From: Waddlia chondrophila WSU 86-1044
GTDB lineage: Bacteria; Chlamydiota; Chlamydiia; Chlamydiales; CAMCWV01
Assembly: GCA_945882915.1 (NCBI GenBank)
Contig: CAMCWV010000019.1
Location: 1-37,583, forward strand
Reading direction: 5' to 3'
DNA: 37,583 nt
How positions within the stretch are numbered: the first letter of the stretch is position 1; every line of letters begins with the position of its first letter. The notes below the pieces were generated by a model, which did no database searches, was not told where the DNA came from, and saw nothing but the letters and a program-made list of their open reading frames with translations. The translations under genes and the position numbers were made by a program. Shown one piece after another: positions 1 to 7,166 of this stretch.

Positions 1-19
1 ACACACACGTTTGCTTACT

Positions 20-166
20 AAGGTTCAGTGGGCTCGACAGGTCGAGTCCTAATAAAGCGTTGGACTTGTCCCAGCACTCCAAAGAGCAACGCTACCGCTC
101 GCTCCTTAATTCGCTAACGCTCGTTCCTTAAGCGGGCTCTAAGCTAAACGCTGTCAAGCACGAGGG
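20..166 (-). repeat. Family C repeat copy (window start)
   Basis: This stretch is close to the reverse complement of 28229-28372. Shared landmarks are a near-palindrome GGCTCGACAGGTCGAGTCC at 31-49, the phrase TTGGACTTGTCCCAGCACT, and the string GCTACCGCTCGCTCCTTAA. Related copies lie at 16577-16764. No reading frame of note runs through it. It joins directly to a family A end at 167-186, and the same junction occurs at about 28229, so the A end and the C block were copied as one module. Confidence 0.8.
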
Positions 167-186
167 CATATACTCCTCTTAGCTGG
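167..186 (+). repeat. Family A solo terminus overlapping the acs stop codon
   Basis: ATATACTCCTCTTAGCTG is one terminus of the family A hairpin element. Only this end is present here. On the minus strand it reads CAGCTAAGAGGAGTATAT, and the TAA inside it is the stop codon of the acetyl-CoA synthetase gene, so the element forms the 3' boundary of that gene. Confidence 0.8.
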
Positions 187-2152
187 GGTCCAGGGGCAAA
201 GCCTCTGGACCCCCAAGTTCACCTAGGATGGTCGGATCGGCCAGAGTCGTGGTGTCGCCGAGAACGCGCCCTTCGGCGATGTCGCGAAGGATCCTGCGCA
301 TGATTTTGCCGCTGCGCGTTTTGGGAAGGTCTCTTGCGAAGATGACTTTCTTAGGGCGAGCGATGGCACCGATTTTATGCGCGACGTGATTGAGCAGCAA
401 TTCTTGGTGTTCTTGCGTGGCATCGTGTCCTTCTTTAAGAATTACAAAGCCAACGATTGCCTGCCCTTTGATTTCGTCGTCGACGGCGATAACAGCAGCT
501 TCAGCAACACTTGGGTGATCTACTAAAGCGTTTTCGACTTCTGCAGTCCCTATTCGGTGGCCAGCGACGTTAATCACATCATCTACCCTTCCGAGAAGCC
601 AGAAGTAACCATCTTCATCGATTCTTGCACCGTCGCCAGTAAAGTAGTGCTCACCGTTCCATTTGTTCCAGTAGGTGGATTGGTAACGCTCGGTGTCGCG
701 GTAGATGCCGCGGATCATTGAGGGCCAGGGCTTAGTGATCGCTAAGTAGCCACTGCCGCAGGTGATCTCTTCCCCTTCTTCGTTAAGCACTTTAAGGTCT
801 ATGCCTGGAAGAGGCATTGTCGCAGAGCCTGGCTTCAGCGGGGTAAGTCCGGGCAGAGGGGCCATTAAGATCGAACCTGTTTCTGTTTGCCACCAGGTGT
901 CAACGATAGGGCATCTCTCTTTGCCAATATGTTTGTAGTACCATGTCCATGCAGCAGGGTTAATCGGCTCGCCGACACTTCCCAAAAGACGTAAAGAAGA
1001 GAGGTCACACCCTCCGGGCCACTGCTCTCCCCACTTCATGCTGGCACGTATTGCAGTTGGTGCTGTGTAAAAAACAGAGACCTTATATTTTTCGATGATC
1101 CTCCAAAGGCGGTCTCTGTCTGGCCAATCAGGAGTCCCTTCATAGACCACTTGCGTGACGCCATTTGAAAGAGGGCCGTAAACGACGTAGCTGTGTCCTG
1201 TGATCCACCCCACATCTGCTGTACACCAGAAGATGTCTTTGGGCTTAATATCGAAGACCCACTGCATCGTCATTGTCACCCCGAGAAGGTACCCGGCAGT
1301 TGTGTGCATGATCCCTTTTGGCTTATCCGTTGTCCCCGAGGTATAGAGAACAAAGAGAAGATCTTCAGAATCCATCACTTCTGGTTTACAAAAAGGGGCG
1401 GCCCCTTTTAACGCTTCGTGATACCAAAGATCTCTCCCCGGGGTCATTGAAACGGCAGCTCCCGTCCTTTTAATGACAACGACGTGCTGGATGGAAGGAC
1501 ACTCTCTTAATGCCTCGTCAGAAGTCTCTTTAAGCGGGATTACCCTGCCTCTACGGAAACCCCCGTCAGCTGTGATGAGGAGCTTTGCTTCACAGTCTTG
1601 AATCCTTCCTTGCAGAGAATCAGCAGAAAAGCCGCCGAAGACAACAGTGTGGACAGCCCCAATGCGGGAGCAGGCAAGCATAGCAATAATAGCCTCAGGA
1701 ACCTGGGGTAGGTAAATGGCTACCCTGTCCCCTTTTGTAACGCCTAATGCCTTCATGCTATTTGCAAAGAGGTTAACTTCGCTGTAAAGTTCTTTGTAGG
1801 TGAGTTTTTTCTCTTCCCCACCCTCCCCCACCCAGATGACCGCTGCCTTATCACGCGTTTCTGTGGCGACGTGTCTATCCAGGCAGTTGACGCTGACATT
1901 GAGTTTACCACCTACAAACCACTTAAAAAAGGGAGGGGTTTGCTCCAATACAGCGTCCCACTTAACCATCCAGTCAAGAGACTCTGCGCATTTCCCCCAA
2001 AAGGCTTCAGGATCCTTTTTGGCCTGCTCATAAAGATAACGATCTTGGATGTTAGCGTTTTTTTGAAACTCCTCAGATGGACGAAGGAAGGTTTTGCCCT
2101 CTATCAAATTGTCGCTTATTCCTTTCACTAAAGCAGCCGTTTTCTTTACCAT
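179..2152 (-). CDS. acsA: acetyl-CoA synthetase (AMP-forming)
   Basis: The 657-residue protein has the normal length and order of an ANL-superfamily acetyl-CoA synthetase. It should activate acetate with ATP to acetyl-AMP and then acetyl-CoA in the cytoplasm. Visible motifs are the phosphate loop YTSGTTDKPKG (about residues 270-280), GSVGEPINP, the acyl-adenylate motif DTWWQTETG, the hinge and ATP region TGDGARIDEDGYFW then GRVDDVINVAGHRI, and the C-terminal PKTRSGKIMRR with the catalytic lysine at about residue 616, a known acetylation site in this family. The last nine residues (EALPLDPS) are encoded by a GGTCCAG-type hairpin, and the stop codon lies in a family A repeat end, so the 3' end appears reshaped by repeats. 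The start ATG follows AGTGGAGC. It stands alone on the minus strand. Confidence 0.95.
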   Translation of the reverse strand: MVKKTAALVKGISDNLIEGKTFLRPSEEFQKNANIQDRYLYEQAKKDPEAFWGKCAESLDWMVKWDAVLEQTPPFFKWFVGGKLNVSVNCLDRHVATETRDKAAVIWVGEGGEEKKLTYKELYSEVNLFANSMKALGVTKGDRVAIYLPQVPEAIIAMLACSRIGAVHTVVFGGFSADSLQGRIQDCEAKLLITADGGFRRGRVIPLKETSDEALRECPSIQHVVVIKRTGAAVSMTPGRDLWYHEALKGAAPFCKPEVMDSEDLLFVLYTSGTTDKPKGIMHTTAGYLLGVTMTMQWVFDIKPKDIFWCTADVGWITGHSYVVYGPLSNGVTQVVYEGTPDWPDRDRLWRIIEKYKVSVFYTAPTAIRASMKWGEQWPGGCDLSSLRLLGSVGEPINPAAWTWYYKHIGKERCPIVDTWWQTETGSILMAPLPGLTPLKPGSATMPLPGIDLKVLNEEGEEITCGSGYLAITKPWPSMIRGIYRDTERYQSTYWNKWNGEHYFTGDGARIDEDGYFWLLGRVDDVINVAGHRIGTAEVENALVDHPSVAEAAVIAVDDEIKGQAIVGFVILKEGHDATQEHQELLLNHVAHKIGAIARPKKVIFARDLPKTRSGKIMRRILRDIAEGRVLGDTTTLADPTILGELGGPEALPLDPS

Positions 2153-2243
2153 AAATGCTCCACTGGGCCTGATATTTTCAGAAGTCAGCTATTTAGCATA
2201 ACCACCCTAAAGAGCAAAGTCACAAATTAATGTAGCGATAAAG

Positions 2244-2409
2244 ATATACTCCTCGTAGTTGAAAATGGGAACTTGGACGGTGCCAAAGCCCCGGGGCTGA
2301 ACGATCGCAAGGGCCCTTTGTATTTCTAATACTAAGGCACTTACGACCGTTCAGCCGCGGGAGCTTTCGCGCTAGCCCAAATTCCCGTTTTCAACTAAGA
2401 GGAGTATAC
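2244..2409. repeat. Family A hairpin element, full-length copy 1
   Basis: This full-length element starts ATATACTCCTCGTAGTTG and ends CAACTAAGAGGAGTATACT. The outer arms pair, and a central stem GGCTGAACGATCGCAAGG pairs with the later CTTACGACCGTTCAGCC around a loop with TGTATTTCTAATAC. Almost the whole 165 bp can fold into one long hairpin. It is in tandem with the next copy and shares a few terminal bases with it. It lies between acs and the hydrolase gene, which diverge. Confidence 0.9.
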
Positions 2410-2569
2410 TCCGCGTAGCTGAAAATGGGAACTTGGACGGTGCCAAAGCCCCGGGGCTGAACGATCGCAAGGGCCCTTTGTATTTCTAATACTAAGGCAC
2501 TTACGACCGTTCAGCCGCGGGAGCTTTCGCGCTAGCCCAAATTCCCGTTTTCAACTACGAGGAGTATAT
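2403..2569. repeat. Family A hairpin element, full-length copy 2 (tandem)
   Basis: This is nearly identical to the preceding copy but has the terminus ATACTCCGCGTAGCTG on the left and CAACTACGAGGAGTATAT on the right. Its right terminus ends directly at the ATG of the downstream hydrolase gene. Internal sequence (GGGCCCTTTGTATTTCTAAT) is shared with the copies at 31958 and 37397. Confidence 0.9.
2559..2564 (+). promoter_or_regulatory. Shine-Dalgarno GAGGAG supplied by a family A terminus
   Basis: GAGGAG lies 5 nt before the ATG at 2570 and is part of the repeat terminus. In an mRNA starting upstream of the element it would pair with the CTCC of the opposite arm at about 2410, so the ribosome site could be hidden in the base of a long stem. 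This is inference from the sequence. Confidence 0.55.
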
Positions 2570-3955
2570 ATGGATGCAATGGACTTTTTAACGGATTTTT
2601 TAATGAATTTCAGCGAACTTAACAGTACCTTTAGCAGCGCCGCTAGCCACTACTCTCGCTCCGTGGAAGATGACAGGCAACATGATCAGATCCTAGTAAA
2701 TGCAACCGTTTTACTGCTCGATCAAGACATCGCAATTGAGCTTCAAGGACTAGCTCCCTTTCAGAAAATAAAACTACAAGCCGAAATGACAGATGAAAAA
2801 GGGGCCGTGTGGAGCTCCTGGGCAACATTTCAAGCAGATGGAGAGGGCAGAGTCTTGGTGTCTAAGCAGGAGCCTCTAGACGGCACCTATGATGAAGCAG
2901 ATGGAATGGGGCTGTTCTGGTCGATGACTCACCCATCAAACCTTCCAAGCTACTACAAAAACAGCGAAGACGCCGTTAAAGTAGAGCTCACACTCCTTGC
3001 CGGCGGGAATATTTTATCAACAAAAACAATCTACCGCCTCAAGCAGCTCCCTGACGTCAAAAAGATCTCCATACTTGAAGGGGGCATTGTCGGAACGCTC
3101 TTTGTTCCCACTTCAGACCATCCGCTACCTATTATTGTCACGCTTACAGGATCAAACGGCGGCATCAGCGAAGGAAGGGCGAAGCTCCTCTCTGCTCACG
3201 GCTTTGCAACACTAGCCCTTGCCTACTTTAATGCAGAAGGTCTCCCTAGATCGCTCGAGAACATTCCGATGGAGTATTTCGAAAAGACCTTTGCTTGGAT
3301 TAAATCAAGACCCGATGTCGATGGTTCACGCATTGGCATCTATGGGATCTCTCGCGGAGGAGAGTTGTCACTCGTTCTTGGAACGTTATTCCCGGGTTCA
3401 ATTCAAGCCATCGTATCGGGCGTCCCAAGTAGCGTCATCTACAGCTCTATTAACGGGGCTCCTGCTTGGACCTATCAAGGTAAGGCTGTGGGACTTTCTG
3501 CGCCTATCAAATCAATCCGCCCCAACCCAAAAGCTGGCCTTGACCACAACAACCCTATCATCCTCGCCCCGCAGTTTATTCAGGGGATGAAAGAGGATCC
3601 TAAAACTTTTGCTGCGGCGGCTATTCCTGTTGAAAAGATCACCTGCCCGCTGCTTCTTATTTCTGGTGGTGATGACCAAATGTGGCCCTCAACGCTCTTT
3701 TGTGAGAAAATCAAAGAGCGGCTGGCTGCCCAAGGATCCGTCCCGCCCATTCACCTTGACTATCCGAAAGCAGGTCATCAAGTGGGCATTCTGCCTCTGC
3801 CCGCACCTAGCACAGCCTTCAGCCGTCCTCTTGGCGGTCTTTGGTTCTCAATGGGAGGATCTCCTAAAGAAGATGACCACGCCAGCCGTGACTCCTGGCG
3901 GCGTATTGTAGCCTTCTTCGAATCCGCCCTAAACACCAAACATCCAACAAAATAA
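2570..3955 (+). CDS. acyl-CoA thioesterase / BAAT-family alpha/beta hydrolase
   Basis: The 461-residue protein has the two-part layout of the acyl-CoA thioester hydrolase/bile-acid-CoA:amino-acid N-acyltransferase (BAAT) family. An N-terminal beta-rich domain (about residues 30-165; LQGLAPFQKIKLQAEMTDEKG) is followed by an alpha/beta hydrolase domain. The nucleophile elbow GISRGGE carries the likely catalytic serine, SGGDDQMWPS the acid and AGHQVG the histidine. Family members hydrolyse acyl-CoA or acylate small amines; the substrate here cannot be told. The start is chosen at the first ATG, 5 nt after a GAGGAG supplied by the repeat; a second ATG three codons later is possible. There is no signal peptide. 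A family A element and a bidirectional terminator follow the stop. Confidence 0.78.
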   Translation: MDAMDFLTDFLMNFSELNSTFSSAASHYSRSVEDDRQHDQILVNATVLLLDQDIAIELQGLAPFQKIKLQAEMTDEKGAVWSSWATFQADGEGRVLVSKQEPLDGTYDEADGMGLFWSMTHPSNLPSYYKNSEDAVKVELTLLAGGNILSTKTIYRLKQLPDVKKISILEGGIVGTLFVPTSDHPLPIIVTLTGSNGGISEGRAKLLSAHGFATLALAYFNAEGLPRSLENIPMEYFEKTFAWIKSRPDVDGSRIGIYGISRGGELSLVLGTLFPGSIQAIVSGVPSSVIYSSINGAPAWTYQGKAVGLSAPIKSIRPNPKAGLDHNNPIILAPQFIQGMKEDPKTFAAAAIPVEKITCPLLLISGGDDQMWPSTLFCEKIKERLAAQGSVPPIHLDYPKAGHQVGILPLPAPSTAFSRPLGGLWFSMGGSPKEDDHASRDSWRRIVAFFESALNTKHPTK

Positions 3956-3975
3956 GAACACAGAAAAGAGGTGAG

Positions 3976-4077
3976 ATATACTCCTCGTAGCTGAAAATGG
4001 GAATTTGGGCTAGCGCGAAAGCTCCCGCGGCTTTGGCGCTAGCCCAAATTCCCGTTTTCAACTACGAGGAGTATATA
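3976..4077. repeat. Family A hairpin element, 102-bp short form
   Basis: The left arm, from ATATACTCCTCGTAGCTG to GGGCTAGCGC, is mirrored by GCGCTAGCCCAAATTCCC to CTACGAGGAGTATAT, with a small loop around CTCCCGCGG. The central GAACGATCG stem of full-length copies is missing. It sits between the hydrolase stop codon and the terminator. Confidence 0.9.
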
Positions 4078-4110
4078 AAAAGAGGCGGTCTGAAAGACCG
4101 CCTCTTTTTA
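4077..4110. terminator. bidirectional intrinsic terminator
   Basis: AAAAAGAGGCGGTC, loop TGAA, then GACCGCCTCTTTTT form a GC-rich stem with A-tract and T-tract on the two sides. It lies between the convergent hydrolase gene and the tiny minus-strand ORF and can serve both. Confidence 0.88.
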
Positions 4111-4127
4111 ATATAGCCTAACGTGCT

Positions 4128-4280
4128 TCAATGCTTGGCAACTGAAGGTTTATCCATATGAGCCGGCTTCACTTCGGGAATTTCTTTTTTTAGCTTTTCT
4201 GGGTGATACGCCGCGCGCGCACCCTGAGTCTCCAACTTATTCTTATGATGATGCTTAGACTTATAATGACCTGGCGACAT
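4128..4280 (-). CDS. small His/Lys-rich hypothetical protein (50 aa)
   Basis: A 50-residue ORF begins MSPGHYKSKHHHKNKLETQG and ends HMDKPSVAKH. It is basic, hydrophilic and rich in His, Lys and Pro, with no membrane segment or signal peptide. Support for it being real is a good Shine-Dalgarno (GAGGTGG, about 3 nt before ATG) and a terminator just after the stop codon. The N-terminal SKHHHKNK stretch could bind metal or nucleic acid, but no function is recognised. Nothing else of note lies between it and nagA. Confidence 0.55.
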   Translation of the reverse strand: MSPGHYKSKHHHKNKLETQGARAAYHPEKLKKEIPEVKPAHMDKPSVAKH

Positions 4281-4377
4281 AACCACCTCACATTTTTAAA
4301 GTTTACTAATCACATTCACAAAACACCTAGTCCTCAAACTCAGTATAAAATATTTTATATTTAAAATCAAAGGAATA

Positions 4378-4420
4378 TGAAAAACCCCAGCAAAGGGGCT
4401 ATTGCTCCTTTGCTGGGGTC
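4378..4420 (-). terminator. intrinsic terminator overlapping the nagA stop codon
   Basis: On the minus strand ACCCCAGCAAAGG pairs with CCTTTGCTGGGGT followed by TTTT. The nagA stop codon TAG falls in the loop, so the last codons of nagA are part of the terminator. The arm resembles the CAAAGGAGC hairpins near 28020 and 28650. Confidence 0.8.
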
Positions 4421-5541
4421 CAGAGGCGATGCCCCTGGTAGCAGGATTGGACGTGGCAGGTGGGAGTGAGTAGGGTAATGTCAGCGTCGGCGCCGATGTT
4501 GAGGGTGCCTTTGCGGCCGGCTATACCGAGAAGCTGAGCAGGCTTGAGGGTGGCGGCTTCGACGGCTTCTACAAGTGAGCAGCCAGTAAATACTTGGAGG
4601 TTGCGAATAGCGGCGTCCATGGTAAGAAGGCTGCCTGCTAAGGTATTTGTCCCAGCTAGACGGGCGCTGTCATCATTAACCTCTATTTCCATGCCAGCAA
4701 AATAATAGGAGCCGCTTTCACAGCCCATGGCGCCTATTGCATCGGTGACTAGAATCATTTTAGAGGGGTTGAGGCTCCAGGCAAAGCGGACTACTTGTGG
4801 GTGGATGTGTATGCCATCAACAATAATGGAATAGAAGAGGTTTTGGTTAGAGAGGACTTCTCCTATCATACCCGGCTCTCGGTGGAGAAGTGGTGGCATG
4901 GCATTAAAGAGGTGCGTCACCATCTTTAAACCAGAACTTTGCGCATCTTGCAGTTGCTCGCTTGTAGCCGTTGTATGACCGGCGGAAACGACAATTCCTT
5001 GCTTATTGAGCGTGTAGATTAGCTCTGAAGCCCCAGCAAGCTCCGGAGCAAGTGTCACGAGCCTTACGCCATCAAGTGCACCATATCTTTTGAGTGCGTT
5101 GCTAAAACTTGCTTCGGAAATAGCAACCGAAGAAGCATTATGGCACCCTTTTTTTTCGTGGTGAATAAAGGGGCCTTCGAGGTGCAAGCCAAGAACCTCT
5201 GCCCCATCTGTGTTACCAACAAACTCCTGAAGAACAGGCAAGACTTGCTTATAACGCTCCTCAGAAGAGGTGATCACTGTGGGAAGAAAAGAGGTAACGC
5301 CATATTTTGAAAGTTGCTTAGAAGCTTCAAGGAGACGCTCTGGGCTGCCTGTGAAGTCGACACCAAACGCGCCGTTGAGCTGAAGGTCTATAAACCCAGG
5401 AACCACCCACAGGCCAGTTGCATCGATACTATGCGTGGCATGCGCCTGAGGGGCTACGATCTTCCCATTCTTCACCCAAAGATCCTCTTGGATGAATTGG
5501 TGATTCCGAAGAACTTTTCCATGCTGAAAACATGTAACCAC
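4399..5541 (-). CDS. nagA: N-acetylglucosamine-6-phosphate deacetylase
   Basis: This amidohydrolase removes acetate from GlcNAc-6-phosphate, feeding amino-sugar recycling or breakdown. The N-terminus WVVPGFIDLQLNGAFGVDF is the family signature. Metal and catalytic positions are visible as LEGPF (Glu), VSAGHTTA (His), THLFNAM (His) and LVTDAIGAMG (Asp). The open frame extends to an ATG at 5712, but those extra 57 residues (hydrophobic LLLFSLCIFSVFSVLL then EFLKHRDTQNTEK) are encoded largely by a CACAGAG inverted repeat. The GTG at 5541 follows GAGAGGAG at good spacing and gives 380 residues, the normal NagA length, so it is preferred. If the longer start were used the protein would gain a signal-anchor, which is unlikely for this cytoplasmic enzyme. 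No nagB lies beside it. Confidence 0.88.
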   Translation of the reverse strand: MVTCFQHGKVLRNHQFIQEDLWVKNGKIVAPQAHATHSIDATGLWVVPGFIDLQLNGAFGVDFTGSPERLLEASKQLSKYGVTSFLPTVITSSEERYKQVLPVLQEFVGNTDGAEVLGLHLEGPFIHHEKKGCHNASSVAISEASFSNALKRYGALDGVRLVTLAPELAGASELIYTLNKQGIVVSAGHTTATSEQLQDAQSSGLKMVTHLFNAMPPLLHREPGMIGEVLSNQNLFYSIIVDGIHIHPQVVRFAWSLNPSKMILVTDAIGAMGCESGSYYFAGMEIEVNDDSARLAGTNTLAGSLLTMDAAIRNLQVFTGCSLVEAVEAATLKPAQLLGIAGRKGTLNIGADADITLLTPTCHVQSCYQGHRLWTPAKEQ

Positions 5542-5570
5542 AGAACTCTCCTCTCTTTCGCCGCCACTTT

Positions 5571-5676
5571 CTTGTATTTTCTCTGTGTTCTGTGTGTCTC
5601 TGTGTTTCAAAAATTCGATATTAAAATATTTGAAACACAGAAGCACAGAGAACACAGAGAAAATACACAGAGAAAA
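5571..5676. repeat. CACAGAG-type inverted repeat upstream of nagA
   Basis: TGTATTTTCTCTGTGTTCTG...TGTTTCAAA is mirrored by TTTGAAACACAG...AACACAGAGAAAATACA around an AT-rich centre GATATTAAAATA. A related inverted repeat is at 21419-21500 and a fragment at about 15905-15930. It is read through by the overlong open frame upstream of nagA but is best seen as intergenic repeat DNA. Confidence 0.85.
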
Positions 5677-5798
5677 AAGGAGAAGAATTTTGGTTTTTGT
5701 TTTTCTAGTCATTCCCCTCTCTTTGCTGCCCCATCTCTATTTTCCCTGTCTTTCAAAGTTTTAAAAATCCACTTGCCCGTTGCAGGCAAGTCTTGTGC

Positions 5799-6647
5799 TT
5801 ATTCAACTGCAAGCAGACCGGCGGCCTCTTTATCGGAAAGCCACTCTTCACGCTCAATCAGATGGCGGAACTGCAGCTCGCAGAGCTTTAGATCTAACGT
5901 TTTGGGCAGGCTATCCACTGCCGTATAGTAAAACCCGATGACTTCGACACCAAGTGCGCTCATTGTCATCCCGACAGACTGGACGTAGCTTAGATTGTCA
6001 TCGACAAAGATAATCTTCTTTGGCATCCAGTTTATTTGTTTTAAAAAGTGAGCGAGCACTTCCCCTTTCGGCTGAGTTGAGGAGAACAAAAGCCCCTGCT
6101 TAAACATCGGTGTCGACTGTGCCTCTTGAATTTCGGGGAAAGAGAGGAGGTTGCTCTCTGGAAAGGCGCGGCTGAAATCATAACCCAGCGACTTTAGGTG
6201 GTCGATTCTCCAGTCCTCCATGGCAGGCATGACACCCAAGGGGCCTGTGTGAGCAGCTGTTAGGGCGATGGTCTTAACGCTGCGATGGGCAAGACTTTCG
6301 ATAAGCGTGACGCTTTTGGGGTCAATAATCTCCTGCTTTGCTTGCATAAGAGCTGCTGTGATCATGCGAGGAGGGAATGCATATTCTGGCATTAACACTT
6401 CTTCGTTGTACTTACGGGCGAGAGGCTCTTCTTCGAGGAGCCTGTCTAGAACTTCCCGTGTTTTTGTGCCGTAGTCTGCCCATCTATCTCTAAGGCTCAT
6501 GTCTTTTGGCACAATAAGGGTGCTGTCGACGTCAAAGATGACCAAGGTTTGAGACAGTGCGTTAGAGTCTAGTTCTAAGCAGGTCTGCTTGATTTGTTTT
6601 AGATCAGCAACTTCGACAATCTTTCCAAATGCTACGTTAAGGCTCAT
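5799..6647 (-). CDS. HAD-like DUF2608 family protein
   Basis: The 282-residue protein has a haloacid-dehalogenase-type phosphatase motif I, VIFDVDSTL (about residues 36-44), and a C-terminal acidic motif KKIIFVDDNLSYVQSV that matches HAD motif IV. Between them lies a large cap-like insert. The arrangement matches DUF2608 proteins known from chlamydiae and Legionella, some of which carry secretion signals; no signal peptide is visible here. The substrate is unknown. A purine-rich AAGGGGGG precedes the ATG. It is in the same direction as nagA but about 260 bp, with a repeat, separates them. Confidence 0.65.
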   Translation of the reverse strand: MSLNVAFGKIVEVADLKQIKQTCLELDSNALSQTLVIFDVDSTLIVPKDMSLRDRWADYGTKTREVLDRLLEEEPLARKYNEEVLMPEYAFPPRMITAALMQAKQEIIDPKSVTLIESLAHRSVKTIALTAAHTGPLGVMPAMEDWRIDHLKSLGYDFSRAFPESNLLSFPEIQEAQSTPMFKQGLLFSSTQPKGEVLAHFLKQINWMPKKIIFVDDNLSYVQSVGMTMSALGVEVIGFYYTAVDSLPKTLDLKLCELQFRHLIEREEWLSDKEAAGLLAVE

Positions 6648-6738
6648 GCACGCCCCCCTTTACTTAGAACTAACCCGTCTTTAGTAGGTAAACAGGGCGC
6701 CTAAGCCCTGGAACTCGGCATAACTCTCTAGAACCTGC

Positions 6739-6837
6739 GGCAAAAACTGTCGGATTTGTTGTAAGCCCGTAGAGTATTCCAAAGCGCTTAGTAGACTTAA
6801 CAGCCCCGGGGTTTGCCGTGTCTAACCAAAGTTCCAC
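6739..6837 (-). pseudogene. transaldolase / fructose-6-phosphate aldolase N-terminal relic
   Basis: From a GTG at 6837, preceded by AGGAG at 7 nt, the minus strand encodes VELWLDTANPGAVKSTK then RFGILYGLTTNPTVFAAGSR. This is the characteristic start of the small transaldolase/Fsa family (LDTAN, GxxxGxTTNPT). The similarity ends after about 33 residues and the frame stops at 6670, whereas the family needs about 215 residues. The catalytic lysine region is absent. It is therefore a truncated remnant. Confidence 0.6.
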
Positions 6838-6869
6838 AAAACATCTCCTGTTATGCAAAGGCATTAATC

Positions 6870-7166
6870 ATACCTTTTTGCGATTATTTCCTTGAACGCA
6901 TACCTTCTTTTAAGAAATGGATTCCTTGATGTAAAATAACCCCTTCCTAAAGGAAGAAGCTTTATGTTTCAAATTCCCTTGCGGGCAGAACATTTCGGGC
7001 CTATTTACTAAGGCCCCGCCTGGAAGATTTAAGCCTGCTAGGTTAAATTTCGAGTCCAAAGACTCTAACCGTTTCTCGGCTAAGCGAGTATCTTGGTTGA
7101 GGACATAACATAGGAGCGGCATTTCCTCCCAGAACTGAAGCACTGGGTTTCCATGCCGAAGACAGG
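6870..7166. other. gene-free interval with several hairpins
   Basis: No convincing protein is seen; the minus-strand ORF across it lacks any recognisable motif and a ribosome site. Three stems stand out: GGGCC/GGCCC at 6997-7016, GAGTC/GACTC at 7052-7065, and GGCAT...CCCAG/CTGGG...ATGCC at 7118-7157. On the minus strand CTTCCTTTAGGAAG near 6950 could end a transcript. It could be a structured RNA or a leader of the ABC gene, but it matches no RNA family recognised by eye (not 6S, tmRNA, SRP or RNase P). Confidence 0.3.

Noticed and set aside
1193..2131. Plus-strand ORFs opposite acs
   Set aside because: They lie fully within a strongly conserved acs coding sequence and have no features of their own.
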